64,000 bases of DNA, from the NCBI RefSeq assembly GCF_034670005.1, contig NZ_JAXMOH010000008.1:62001-126000 (forward strand). Direction: 5' to 3'. Position 1 is the stretch's first letter. Each line of letters begins with the position of its first letter. Below the pieces are notes generated by a model. That model ran no database searches. It was not told the DNA's origin and saw nothing but the letters and a program-made list of their open reading frames with translations. The position numbers were made by a program, and so were the translations under genes. Of the stretch, positions 44,237 to 53,006 are shown in pieces. Source of the DNA: Thalassobius sp034670005. Lineage in GTDB: Bacteria > Pseudomonadota > Alphaproteobacteria > Rhodobacterales > Rhodobacteraceae.

Positions 44237-44776
44237 TTAGCTTCGCCACCAAGTGCAAGCACCATTCTGAACCATAGCCGTGGCAAGGTCGCGGCCATCG
44301 GGGAGGCGACAGGAGCCGAGCCAACGGTCATAACTCTTCTGACCTGTCAGACTGCATGACAGCGTTTGCCCTGAAGCAAGCTCCTTCATAAGCCGATCTG
44401 CCCGCCGCCCATCAGGCGTCCCGATTTCAGCACAGTCGAGTTTGGTGAAACGGATAGGGCGACCGGCGACTTCGATTGTATCGCCGTCCCGCACGTGGGT
44501 GACCCGACCGACAACGCTACTGGAAGGTGTCGCAGTGTCGGATGTTGCGTGGTTCCAAGCATTCCCGCCCCGGAGGATAGTGACCCTTGATGTAGCCTCA
44601 GTTGGAGTAGTCGTGCCGAAGTCGTGCGGGGCAATCTTCATGGCGACAGTCAGAAAGATAGCGGCAGAAGTTAGGAGTAGCCCGATTGCTGGGGCAGTAA
44701 CGCGGCGCTGACGGTTTCGCTGCACCTTTCGCCACTGTCGCTGCGTTGGCGTCAATCTTACTATAGATCTAATCAT
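44237..44776 (-). CDS. membrane-anchored thermonuclease-like (SNase) protein
   Basis: About 179 residues from the ATG at 44776. An N-terminal hydrophobic segment (APAIGLLLTSAAIFLTVAM) exports or anchors the protein. The C-terminal SNase-like domain shows GRVTHVRDGDTIEVAG, IRFTKLDCAEIG (the Arg/Asp/Glu active-site cluster of thermonucleases) and SYDRWLGSC. Ca-dependent cleavage of DNA/RNA outside the cytoplasm is expected. The domain is short compared with full SNase and ends CTWWRS. It is the last gene before the integrase repeat. Confidence 0.82.
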   Translation of the reverse strand: MIRSIVRLTPTQRQWRKVQRNRQRRVTAPAIGLLLTSAAIFLTVAMKIAPHDFGTTTPTEATSRVTILRGGNAWNHATSDTATPSSSVVGRVTHVRDGDTIEVAGRPIRFTKLDCAEIGTPDGRRADRLMKELASGQTLSCSLTGQKSYDRWLGSCRLPDGRDLATAMVQNGACTWWRS

Positions 44777-44892
44777 GCTAAAATTATGCAAAGAATTATG
44801 GCAAATCTTAGGTTGAGTTTCGACATTAGTCCGAAAGCTATAGGCACCCAATGCAACCATCGTGGAATGTCATCTCTGACGGACTGTGCCGC

Positions 44893-46455
44893 AGAGGCCT
44901 GAACTTGCTCAAGGGCCGGTTACGTCCGCTGTGTTGTTCTTTGAAATGGGTGATTGGAAACATGAGCTGTCGCTACGATTTGCTGTATGCGAAACAATCT
45001 GAGCGACCTTGGAGCGTGTGCGTGTTCCGAAATGCCCCACACTACTGTTCAAGGTCTTAGCGCGATGTGGGGCCGTCGTTGACAGGTCAGGATCAGTCGT
45101 TGCGCTGGAACTCGGCGATGATCTCGGGGGACGGTGCCATTTTGGACAGGTAGTAGCGTTCAAGCATTTCGACACTGGTGCCGGCGTTCTTGGCCAATAG
45201 GTTGATGTTCACCTTCGACTTGGAATCCCGTACCCGCTTTTGCAGGGCATAGTGCCGCAGGGAATAGGTCGAGAAACTTTCTTCGAGCTGATCTAGTTTG
45301 GCGGCACGCAGAAAGTGAAGGAATATCCGGCTCAAAGCTGTGCGAGCATAGGCTCGGTTGTCATATTCCGCCATGAACACGAACTCGTCAGCGAGGTTTT
45401 CTTTGATTTGGCTGATACTTGCATCAGGTGGTGCATTTTCACGCAGGATACTTTTGTAGACCGCAACGGCGAAAGGCATCGTGAAGCTCTCTCGCAAACC
45501 TGTTTTGCCTTTGCGAATGACCATCTCGAGGCGGGGTGGATTGGATCTAATTTGAATGTCCCGGTGACGTAGGAAAAACAGCTCGCCCGTGGTCGGCCTG
45601 ACGAAGGTGTGAACGATGAACCGGAAGATATGCACATGATGTTGGGTTAGAGAGATGCCGCTGACCTTGTCCCCCTGCTTGACGCAAGTATTGGCCGCCC
45701 TGATGAACTGTTTGTACTGACTGTCGGTAAAGGCTGTGCGGGGATTGTCTTTGGTCATGATCTTGGGTGGATCAGGAACCCGTTCTATCTGTTCGTCTTC
45801 GAATGCCATCCGCATGACAGCACGAAGAACCATGATATGTTTCTTTTTGGTGCTGCCTGAAAGCGGCTTGTCACGCTTGATGTCAAGGTCATGCAAGTAG
45901 TCCCGCATCTTGCCAGTGTTGATTGTCTTGATCTGCATGTCCCCAAAAAAGGCAATGAGCCCGTCGTTATGGCGATAGAGCGTGTTGTGATAGTCGATAT
46001 ACTTGCGGGACTTGTTGCCTACGGATGCACGTAGATTGGCGTCGAACCGATCAGCATAGGTCTCGAACCGTGTGGCTTTGGGATTGCGCTCGACGGTGCC
46101 AATGGTCGAAAGTGTTTTGTCGGCGAAGTTGATGGCTGCTTGCGTTGCTTCGAGCCGGTCTGTTTCCTTGGTCGATTTGCTGAAATATTTTTGCTGCGAT
46201 GGAATCCAGACCTTGGCGTACCAGAAGGGGGAGCGGGGTGTTTGGTAGAGGTAGAGACCGCTGCGGACCTGTTTCTGTTTGGTGATGCGGTTAGGGCTTT
46301 TGGCCATATGAAGGTGGGTCCAGAAAGTGTGTAACAGTGTGTAACACACTTACACGTCGATGGCTGCCAATCAACAATTGACTATAGCGTTGTAATTATT
46401 GAGAAATTTGTGGAGGCGAGTACCGGAATCGAACCGGTGTACACGGATTTGCAAT
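44893..46455. repeat. 1.56-kb direct repeat, copy 2 (integrase plus tRNA-Cys 3' end)
   Basis: Second copy of the segment at 16080-17642 (offset 28813): 3' flank, identical integrase coding region and the 45-base att core, here as part of the intact tRNA gene. Recombination between the copies, or integrase action on the att cores, would excise island 2 (about 28.8 kb). Confidence 0.93.
45093..46307 (-). CDS. tyrosine site-specific integrase, copy 2
   Basis: Same protein as the island 1 integrase, residue for residue in the visible translation (RPTTGELFFLRHRD, SLRHYALQKRV, EMLERYY catalytic motifs). It begins about 100 bases from the intact tRNA-Cys and reads away from it. This is the integrase of island 2 and probably catalyses excision and insertion at the tRNA-Cys 3' end. 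An in-frame GTG at 46349 is an alternative start. Confidence 0.92.
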   Translation of the reverse strand: MAKSPNRITKQKQVRSGLYLYQTPRSPFWYAKVWIPSQQKYFSKSTKETDRLEATQAAINFADKTLSTIGTVERNPKATRFETYADRFDANLRASVGNKSRKYIDYHNTLYRHNDGLIAFFGDMQIKTINTGKMRDYLHDLDIKRDKPLSGSTKKKHIMVLRAVMRMAFEDEQIERVPDPPKIMTKDNPRTAFTDSQYKQFIRAANTCVKQGDKVSGISLTQHHVHIFRFIVHTFVRPTTGELFFLRHRDIQIRSNPPRLEMVIRKGKTGLRESFTMPFAVAVYKSILRENAPPDASISQIKENLADEFVFMAEYDNRAYARTALSRIFLHFLRAAKLDQLEESFSTYSLRHYALQKRVRDSKSKVNINLLAKNAGTSVEMLERYYLSKMAPSPEIIAEFQRND

Positions 46456-46484
46456 CCGCTGCGTCACCACTCCGCCAACTCGCC
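46411..46484 (-). tRNA. tRNA-Cys (anticodon GCA)
   Basis: The reverse complement of this 74-base stretch begins ggcgagttggcggagtggtg, has the anticodon loop ttgcaaa (GCA) and the T-arm ggttcgaatcc, and ends with encoded cca. All four arms pair normally. Bases 46411-46455 are the attachment core shared with 2674-2718 and 17598-17642. It is the only complete copy in the window and marks the border between island 2 (left) and core chromosome (right). Confidence 0.97.
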
Positions 46485-46629
46485 GCCAAAGTGGGTGAAC
46501 GTCGCTTAAAGGATATTTCAACCTGCTGCAAGTCCCCAACACATGGCGATTTGCGTTTCTGAGGCGTTGCCGCTGGTTTCAGGATGTGACAAAACATAAG
46601 ATAGGAATCTGAACGAAAGAGTTTAGCAG

Positions 46630-47283
46630 ATGACAGACTTTGCCGCACGCCGCACCATGATGGTCGATACTCAGATCCGTCCTTCGGATGTGACCAAGTT
46701 TCCCATCATCGAAGCGATGCTGAATGTTCCGCGCGAAGAATTCGTTCCGGGCGAGAAAATCGAAGCCGCCTATATTGGCGAAAATCTCGATCTGGGCGGC
46801 GGTCGGGTCGTGCTGGAACCGCGCACCTTGGCCAAGATGCTGGATGCGCTGGATATCCAGGGCGATGAGCTGGTGCTCGATCTTGGCGTCGGGCTGGGCT
46901 ATTCCGCTGCGGTGATCGCGCGGATGGCCGAAGCGGTCGTGGCGGTGGAAGAGGACGAAAGTCTGGCCGAAGACGCCCAGGCGGCGCTGGCCCGGATCGG
47001 GGCCGATAATGTCGCCTTGCATGTCGGGCCGCTGTCTGACGGGGCGGCGCAGCATGGGCCTTATGATGTCATCATGCTGGAAGGGGCGGCCGAAAACGTA
47101 CCGGCGGCCCTGCTGGATCAATTGAAAGAAGGCGGCCGGATCGGGTGCCTGAAGGCGCGCGGCGCGCTCGGTGTGGCGGAAGTCGGCTACAAGATCGACG
47201 GCGAAATCACCTGGCGCTATGCGTTCAATGCCGGGGCCCCGGTTCTGCCCGGGTTCGAACGGCATCGGGCCTTTACGTTGTAA
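46630..47283 (+). CDS. pcm: protein-L-isoaspartate O-methyltransferase
   Basis: A 217-residue methyltransferase that repairs or tags isoaspartyl damage. The sequence begins with MVDTQIRPSDVTKFPIIEAM, and VLDLGVGLGYSAAVIARMA (around residue 80-98) is motif I binding S-adenosylmethionine, followed by VVAVEEDE. This shorter, divergent Pcm-type protein lying directly before a TolC-family gene is a common alphaproteobacterial arrangement. A GC-rich hairpin follows the stop (about 47290-47310). Confidence 0.88.
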   Translation: MTDFAARRTMMVDTQIRPSDVTKFPIIEAMLNVPREEFVPGEKIEAAYIGENLDLGGGRVVLEPRTLAKMLDALDIQGDELVLDLGVGLGYSAAVIARMAEAVVAVEEDESLAEDAQAALARIGADNVALHVGPLSDGAAQHGPYDVIMLEGAAENVPAALLDQLKEGGRIGCLKARGALGVAEVGYKIDGEITWRYAFNAGAPVLPGFERHRAFTL

Positions 47284-47346
47284 GTTTTTCGGCGCGCCCT
47301 GCGGGGCGCGTTGTCGTTAGAGCAGGCATAGATAACGGAGCGCGCA

Positions 47347-48768
47347 ATGGGCGGCACAGGTATCAGACGGAAAGTGATGACAGGCATCGCGGCGGTGATG
47401 TTGACGGTAACTGGATCGGGTGCGGTGCAGGCCGACAACCTGGCCGATGTGCTGGCGGATGCTTATAAAAACAGCGGTTTGCTGGAACAGAACCGGGCCT
47501 TGCTTCGCGCCGCAGACGAAGATGTGGCGGTGGCGCTGTCGGCATTGCGGCCGATCGTATCCTGGGCCGGTGACGTGACCCGCAGCACGTCGCGGTTTGC
47601 TTCCACCTCGACCTTCCTCACCACACGTCAGAGCTCCTCGACCACAGTGTCGCTGGGCCTGTCGGCGCAGTTGCTGCTGTTTGATGGCGGTGCCAGCAAG
47701 GGCCAGATCGAAGCGGCGAAGGAAACCGTTCTGGCAACCCGGCAGGCGCTGGTCGGTGTCGAACAGAATGTGCTGCTGCAGGCGGTCGATGCCTATACCA
47801 ATCTGCGCACCCAAGCCGAAACCGTGACCCTGCGGCAGAATAACGTTCGGGTGATTTCCGAAGAACTGCGCGCCGCCAAGGACCGTTTCGATGTCGGCGA
47901 AGTCACCCGTACCGATGTGGCGCAGGCCGAAGCCCGGCTGGCACAGGCCCGTGCGGCTCTGGCACAGGCCCAGGGCGATTATCAGGGCGCGCGTGAATAT
48001 TTCATCGCCGCCGTCGGCCGCAAACCCGGTACGATGCAGCCGTCCCCGGCCGCACCCGCCACGGCCTCCTCGATCGAAGGCGCCAAGGCGCTGGCGCTGA
48101 AAAATCACCCCGACATCCTGCAGGCGCAGCATCAGGTTGCCGCCGCCGATCTGGCGGTCGAGGTGGCGCGCCTGAACATGGGGCCGACCGTGTCGCTGAC
48201 CGGCAACTATGGAATCCAGGAAGACTTCAACACCACCGCCTTTTCCAAGGGCGGATCGGTTGGGGTCGAAGTGTCCGGCCCGATCTATGCTGGTGGACGG
48301 TTGTCCGCAGCGTATCGCCGGGCAGCGGCGCAGCGCGATTCCGCCCGCGCGGCGCTGCGGCTGAGCAGCATTTCGGTGGCCCAGAACGCCGCGACCGCCT
48401 TTGCCAATCTGCAGGTGGCGCGGGCCGCCCGCGTGTCCAGCGACCGGCAGGTCCGGTTCGCAACCGTCGCATTCCGTGGCGTGAGGGAAGAAGCGACCCT
48501 TGGCGCGCGGACCACGCTTGACGTGCTCAATGCCGAACAGGAATTGCTGAACGCCCGGGCCAACCTGATCACGTCCCGGTCCAATGAATATCTGGCCTCC
48601 TATTCGTTGCTGGCCAATCTTGGATTGCTGACCGCCGACCATCTGAAGCTGAACGTGACCCGGTATGATCCGGCTGCCTATTACAATCAGGTGAAAAACG
48701 CTCCGGCACATCTCAGCGCACAGGGCCAGAAACTGGACCGGGTGCTGCGCGGCATCGGCAAAGAGTGA
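47347..48768 (+). CDS. tolC: TolC-family outer-membrane efflux/secretion channel
   Basis: A 473-residue protein with a signal peptide (KVMTGIAAVMLTVTGSGAVQA) and two internally related halves of long helices (LRAADEDVAVALSALRPIV, FDVGEVTRTDVAQAEARLAQ, TLGARTTLDVLNAEQELLNA), the hallmark of TolC trimers. It forms the outer-membrane exit duct for type I secretion and efflux. Some island RTX proteins could in principle leave the cell through such a channel, but no ABC/HlyD partner is encoded here. Signal and length are normal. Confidence 0.93.
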   Translation: MGGTGIRRKVMTGIAAVMLTVTGSGAVQADNLADVLADAYKNSGLLEQNRALLRAADEDVAVALSALRPIVSWAGDVTRSTSRFASTSTFLTTRQSSSTTVSLGLSAQLLLFDGGASKGQIEAAKETVLATRQALVGVEQNVLLQAVDAYTNLRTQAETVTLRQNNVRVISEELRAAKDRFDVGEVTRTDVAQAEARLAQARAALAQAQGDYQGAREYFIAAVGRKPGTMQPSPAAPATASSIEGAKALALKNHPDILQAQHQVAAADLAVEVARLNMGPTVSLTGNYGIQEDFNTTAFSKGGSVGVEVSGPIYAGGRLSAAYRRAAAQRDSARAALRLSSISVAQNAATAFANLQVARAARVSSDRQVRFATVAFRGVREEATLGARTTLDVLNAEQELLNARANLITSRSNEYLASYSLLANLGLLTADHLKLNVTRYDPAAYYNQVKNAPAHLSAQGQKLDRVLRGIGKE

Positions 48769-48790
48769 TCTCCAGATCGGTTGTTAGAAT

Positions 48791-48823
48791 CTTGCCCCGG
48801 GGTTACACTGACCCCGAGGCAAG
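48791..48823 (+). terminator. hairpin between tolC and the PopZ-like gene
   Basis: A 13-base stem with one mismatch (cttgccccggggt / accccgaggcaag) and a 7-base loop. No T-run follows, so it may be a weak terminator, an RNA-processing site or a stabilising structure. Confidence 0.45.
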
Positions 48824-48836
48824 AGTAGGATAATAA

Positions 48837-49637
48837 ATGTCGGATCCGGTAACCAATGTAGAAATCGAGGATGTACTGGCCTCTATCAAGCGGCTGGTTT
48901 CCGAAGAATCGCGGTCTGAAACAGCGGTGCCTGAAACCCCGGGCAAGCTTGTCCTGACACCGGCCTTGCGGGTTGCCGCCCCGGATGTGAACGGACCGGA
49001 TGTGCCCAGATCAGGGCCCGCACCTGTGTCTGAACCACCTCTCTACAGTCCGATGGATGATCTTTATTCCGAAGATACTGAGGAACCGATGCGGGTCGAA
49101 AGCGCCGAGCTGGAAGCCTGCTTTGCCGATGCGGCAGAGGACGAGGATCAGGACGACGTCGTTGAATTCCGCCACTCCGGGGATGACAAAGACGCGGACA
49201 AAGACGCGGACACAGAACAGCCCGAAGACGTCAGCGAAACCGGGGACTGGGATAGCGGCCAGACTGTCAACCGGGTCGACGCGGTCCAGTGGGAAGACGT
49301 CGAAGACGCCGATTATGAAACCATCGAGGACGACGCAGAAGACGATCTGCCAGAGGCAGAGGCGATCGAAACCTCCTCTTATGGCGATGCGGCCGAACCC
49401 CAAGATGACGCCCCGCACGACCACGGCTATACCGGGGGCAGCGACGATCTGGATGATCTGGCAGCGGTGTCAGCCGACGAAGACGCCATTCTGGACGAAG
49501 ACGCGCTGCGCGAACTGGTCGCCGATATCGTGCGACAGGAATTGCAGGGCGCTCTGGGGGAACGGATCACCCGCAACGTGCGCAAATTGGTGCGCCGCGA
49601 AATCCACCGCGCCCTGACCAGTCACGAATTGCAATAG
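48837..49637 (+). CDS. DUF2497 / PopZ-like polar organising protein
   Basis: A 266-residue acidic protein. The N-terminal NVEIEDVLASIKRLVSEESR matches the conserved start of DUF2497/PopZ proteins. The middle is a long, low-complexity Asp/Glu-rich spacer (EDDAEDDLPEAEAIE), and the C-terminal DEDALRELVADIVRQELQGA with KLVRREIHRAL gives the oligomerising helices. PopZ forms polar matrices that anchor the chromosome-partition machinery. Overlaps the convergent cobQ gene by 16 bases. Confidence 0.82.
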   Translation: MSDPVTNVEIEDVLASIKRLVSEESRSETAVPETPGKLVLTPALRVAAPDVNGPDVPRSGPAPVSEPPLYSPMDDLYSEDTEEPMRVESAELEACFADAAEDEDQDDVVEFRHSGDDKDADKDADTEQPEDVSETGDWDSGQTVNRVDAVQWEDVEDADYETIEDDAEDDLPEAEAIETSSYGDAAEPQDDAPHDHGYTGGSDDLDDLAAVSADEDAILDEDALRELVADIVRQELQGALGERITRNVRKLVRREIHRALTSHELQ

Positions 49638-51085
49638 GTCGGTTGCTGCGCCAGCCGTAGCAGCAGGTCGAGGTCGAAATGCGTCTCGATATGCGCGGCC
49701 AGCCTGTCCAGAACCGCATCCAGTTCATCCGAATAGGCGACCTGAACCTCTGCCCCCAATCCGGACAGATAGGCGGCGCGGAACGCGTCTGAACTGAACA
49801 GCCCATGCAGATAGCAGCCGCGCACCTGACCGTCGGGACTGCTTGCCCCTTCGGCGCGACCGGACAGGTCCAGCCAGGCGCGGGCGCAATCCGGGCCGGT
49901 GGTTTCGCCCAGATGGATTTCATAGCCCTCCACCGGGGCACCGTTGGGCAGATACGTCGCCCGGCTCAGTGCCAGCCGCTTTTGCGGCTTCATCACCGTC
50001 ACCACGTCAAGCAATCCCAGACCGGCCACCGTTTCCGGTGCGCCTTCGATCCCCTCGGGATCGGCAATTTCGCGGCCCAGCATCTGGTAGCCGCCGCAAA
50101 TGCCCAACACATGGCCGCCACGGCGGACATGCGCTTGCAGGTCGATATCCCAGCCCTGCGCGCGGAAATGGGCCAGATCGGCAATGGTGGATTTGGAACC
50201 GGGGATCAGAACCATATCGGCATCGCCGGGCAGGGCGCGGCCCGGTTCGATGATTTCGACGCTGACACCGGGTTCGGCGGCCAGCGGGTCAAGATCGTCG
50301 AAATTGGCGATCCGGCCCAGACGGGGCACCGCGATCTTGAACCCGCCGCCTTTGGTCGATGCGATATCCATGACATCCTCGGCAGGCAGCCGCCAGGCAT
50401 CTGCGAACCAGGGCAACACGCCCAAAGACGGCCAGCCGGTCCGCTCTGCGATGATCGTCAGCCCCTCGTCGAACAGCCGCACGTCGCCGCGAAACTTGTT
50501 GATGGCAAAGCCCTTGATCCGGGCGCCGTCATTTTCGGGCAGGATCGCCTGGGTGCCGACGATCTGCGCGATTACCCCGCCGCGGTCGATGTCACCCAGC
50601 AGGATCACCGGCACGCCCGCAGCTTCGGCAAATCCCATATTGGCGATATCGCCCTTGCGCAGATTGACCTCGGCGGGGCTGCCGGCCCCTTCGATCACCA
50701 CGATATCCGCCGCCGCGCACAGCCGCGCGAAGCTTTCCAATGCCGGGCGCAGCAGCTCTGGCTTGGCCTTGGCGTAATCGCGGGCGCGCAGGGTGGCGAA
50801 ACGCTTGCCCTGAACGATCACCTGCGCCCCGGTATCGGTTTCCGGTTTCAACAGAACCGGGTTCATATCGGTATGCGGGGCCACCCGCGCGGCCAGCGCC
50901 TGCAACGCCTGGGCCCGCCCGATTTCACCGCCGTCTTCGGTGACGGCGGCATTGTTCGACATGTTCTGCGGCTTGTAGGGCCGGACGGTCAGGCCGCGAT
51001 TGGCCAGCGCCCGGGCAATCCCGGCCACCACCATGGATTTACCGACGTTCGATCCCGCGCCCTGGATCATGATTGCCTTGGCCAT
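49622..51085 (-). CDS. cobQ: cobyric acid synthase CobQ
   Basis: A 487-residue glutamine-dependent amidotransferase that amidates adenosylcobyrinic acid a,c-diamide at four positions during cobalamin synthesis. The N-terminus MAKAIMIQGAGSNVGKSMVV holds the ATP-binding P-loop. PYKPQNMSNNAAVT is diagnostic, VLIPGSKSTIADL marks the linker, and GICGGYQMLG carries the glutaminase Cys. Full length. Its 3' end overlaps the opposite-strand PopZ-like gene. Confidence 0.97.
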   Translation of the reverse strand: MAKAIMIQGAGSNVGKSMVVAGIARALANRGLTVRPYKPQNMSNNAAVTEDGGEIGRAQALQALAARVAPHTDMNPVLLKPETDTGAQVIVQGKRFATLRARDYAKAKPELLRPALESFARLCAAADIVVIEGAGSPAEVNLRKGDIANMGFAEAAGVPVILLGDIDRGGVIAQIVGTQAILPENDGARIKGFAINKFRGDVRLFDEGLTIIAERTGWPSLGVLPWFADAWRLPAEDVMDIASTKGGGFKIAVPRLGRIANFDDLDPLAAEPGVSVEIIEPGRALPGDADMVLIPGSKSTIADLAHFRAQGWDIDLQAHVRRGGHVLGICGGYQMLGREIADPEGIEGAPETVAGLGLLDVVTVMKPQKRLALSRATYLPNGAPVEGYEIHLGETTGPDCARAWLDLSGRAEGASSPDGQVRGCYLHGLFSSDAFRAAYLSGLGAEVQVAYSDELDAVLDRLAAHIETHFDLDLLLRLAQQPTYCNS

Positions 51086-51159
51086 CTGCCGCCCCTTTGT
51101 GCTTCGGTACCGGTTCTAATCGCAAAGCGATCGGGGCAAAAGCCGCAAGGCGGCAGGTT

Positions 51160-51651
51160 TCAGTCGTCTTGCGGTCCGCGACGGCGAATATCGCCATAGG
51201 CACGACCGTCGAGATGGTGGTAGAAATCCGGCGACCCGGTATCGGCCATCAGGTCCAGCCCGGGATAAAACGCCCGTTCCCCTGCCATCCGCGATCCGAC
51301 TTCCAGCACGATCACATCCTCGTCGGTCCGGTTTTGCAGGCAATGGCCGGTCTCTTCGCCGGCTTTGAAACCGACACAATCGCCGGGGGATAACTGTTCT
51401 TCGCTGTCGCCATAGACCAGGGTCGGCGTTCCGGCGATGACATAGACGAATTCGTCTTCCTTCTCGTGCCAATGGGGCAGGGCGGACCAGCATCCCGGTG
51501 GCAGCCGGGTCTGGTTGACGCCGAACTGGGTCAATCCCGCCGCATCACCAAGCGCACGCTTCTCCCGCGCTTTGGTGTTCTGGTGATAGGGCGGCGGATA
51601 CAGGGTCCCGACCTTGGCGGTCAGGGCGGCGATGTCTATTTTCTTGCTCAT
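51160..51651 (-). CDS. cupin-domain protein
   Basis: A 163-residue protein with one cupin barrel. PHWHEKEDEFVYVIAGTPTL forms motif 1 (two His, one Glu as metal ligands), and PGDCVGFKAGEETGHCLQNR forms motif 2 with the later His. Often annotated as a sugar- or small-molecule-binding cupin in Rhodobacteraceae. The specific ligand is unknown. Lies 75 bases downstream of cobQ's start, on the same strand. Confidence 0.85.
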   Translation of the reverse strand: MSKKIDIAALTAKVGTLYPPPYHQNTKAREKRALGDAAGLTQFGVNQTRLPPGCWSALPHWHEKEDEFVYVIAGTPTLVYGDSEEQLSPGDCVGFKAGEETGHCLQNRTDEDVIVLEVGSRMAGERAFYPGLDLMADTGSPDFYHHLDGRAYGDIRRRGPQDD

Positions 51652-51746
51652 CGAAACCTCCGGTTGTCTGTGGGCAGACTAATATTTCGATCTGCCGCGC
51701 GGAAGCGATGTTTTGTGAAATAACGCAAGACAATATGTGCGAAAAA

Positions 51747-51783
51747 GAAAAACGCGTCTTCCCCCAGGAAGACGCGTTTTTTC
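51747..51783 (-). terminator. rho-independent terminator
   Basis: gaaaaacgcgtcttcc-ccca-ggaagacgcgttttttc: a strong GC-rich stem flanked by A-run and T-run, so it can end transcription in both directions. It lies just beyond the stop of the 51807-52127 gene and upstream of the cupin gene. Confidence 0.9.
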
Positions 51784-51806
51784 ATTTGGTAGTCTGGCAG
51801 TCTGTA

Positions 51807-52127
51807 TCAGGCCGCTTCGGCCTGCTGCGCCGCGTTGCGACGTTCGCTTTCTTCACGCGACAGGGCGACCGAAGTCCGAACGCCTTTGCCGACGAATTCC
51901 ATCAGGCCATTGACCACCCGCTCGTTGGGGTCAATACCGGCGCAAGACAGAACTTCACGGCCATCACGCGACCGTGCCCAGCGGGCGATCTGTTCCGGGC
52001 CGTTGCCATATTTCTTGTCATCGGCGATGGCATCGTCGAGTGCAGCCAACACAACGGCTGCGAACAGTTTGCGGGCGCGGTTGCCTTGCTCGTTATTGAA
52101 GGCCGTGCCGTCAACGAAATCTTTCAT
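51807..52127 (-). CDS. DUF6280-like small conserved protein
   Basis: A 106-residue soluble protein (MKDFVDGTAFNNEQGNRARK, IADDKKYGNGPEQIARWARS, VVNGLMEFVGKGVRTSVALS). The sequence resembles a small protein conserved in Rhodobacterales usually labelled DUF6280. Function unknown. It has its own terminator immediately downstream, and the ATG follows aaagga. Confidence 0.8.
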   Translation of the reverse strand: MKDFVDGTAFNNEQGNRARKLFAAVVLAALDDAIADDKKYGNGPEQIARWARSRDGREVLSCAGIDPNERVVNGLMEFVGKGVRTSVALSREESERRNAAQQAEAA

Positions 52128-52341
52128 GTTTCGTCCTTTTTTATTGCTCTTGTCTTTCTGGCGTAGAGCCGCTTATGACCTATTGTCAGTGATTCGGGTA
52201 GGCTTCTATTGCATGGCTTTTATGCGTTTTTTGCATACCTCGCCCAGCGGTCGTTCGATATCTGGTTTCCTTGCCTTGGCCCCGAACCCCATATATAGGT
52301 GCCTTCAAACTTCCATCAACCTTTTGCCAGGGTTTTGTCAT

Positions 52342-52905
52342 ATGCCTAAAATCAACGGTAACGAAATTCGCCCGGGAAATACCCTGGAACATGACGGGGG
52401 CCTCTGGGTCGCCGTGAAAGTCGATCACGTAAAGCCCGGCAAGGGCGGGGCTTTCGCTCAGGTCGAGATGAAGAACCTGCGCACCGGGTCCAAACTGAAC
52501 GAACGCTTCCGCTCCGCCGACAAGGTGGAACGGGTGCGGCTGGAACAAAAAGACCAGCAATTCCTCTATGAAAACGATGGTATGCTGGTGTTTATGGACA
52601 CCGAAACCTTCGATCAGGTCGAACTTCCGGCCGACCTGCTGGGCGACCGCCGCCCGTTCCTTCAGGACGGCATGACCGTCGTGATCGAATATTACGACAC
52701 CGAGGCGTTGAACGTGACGGTGCCGCAGAAAGTGATCTGCAAGATCGTTGAAACCGAACCGGTGGTCAAAGGTCAGACGGCTGCGAATTCGTTCAAACCG
52801 GCGCTGCTCGACAATGGCGTGCGGGTCATGGTGCCGCCCTTTGTCGGTCAGGACGAAGACATCGTGGTAAACACCGAAACCATGGAATACGCCGAACGCG
52901 CCTGA
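52342..52905 (+). CDS. efp: elongation factor P
   Basis: A 187-residue EF-P. The KOW-like N-terminal domain MPKINGNEIRPGNTLEHDGG leads to the loop VKPGKGGAFAQVEMKNL, which carries the lysine (PGKGG) that is post-translationally modified and relieves ribosome stalling at polyproline. NTETMEYAERA ends the protein. The ATG at 52342 fits the family start; the much longer open frame upstream is not coding. A terminator hairpin follows. Confidence 0.97.
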   Translation: MPKINGNEIRPGNTLEHDGGLWVAVKVDHVKPGKGGAFAQVEMKNLRTGSKLNERFRSADKVERVRLEQKDQQFLYENDGMLVFMDTETFDQVELPADLLGDRRPFLQDGMTVVIEYYDTEALNVTVPQKVICKIVETEPVVKGQTAANSFKPALLDNGVRVMVPPFVGQDEDIVVNTETMEYAERA

Positions 52906-52930
52906 GCGCAACTTTCGGTTACGTCGCGTC

Positions 52931-52963
52931 ACAGCCGGGCTTGTTGTCCGGCTGTTTCATTTT
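52931..52963 (+). terminator. terminator after efp
   Basis: acagccggg-cttgttgt-ccggctgtttcatttt: a 7-base GC-rich stem followed by a T-rich tail about 25 bases after the efp stop. Confidence 0.7.
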
Positions 52964-53006
52964 GGGACGGATGAAACCCCCGGGGCCGGTCCGATCCGGC
53001 GCTTGG

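Noticed and set aside
47317..48711. 464-codon minus-strand frame opposite tolC
   Set aside because: His/Gly/Gln-rich antisense shadow. The plus strand encodes a clear TolC-family protein.
49805..51199. 464-codon plus-strand frame opposite cobQ
   Set aside because: Shadow frame. CobQ motifs are unambiguous on the minus strand.
51835..52341. Long N-terminal extension of efp to 51835
   Set aside because: EF-P proteins start at MPKINGNEI. The extension is Arg/Ser-rich, opposite to the 51807-52127 gene, and not coding.
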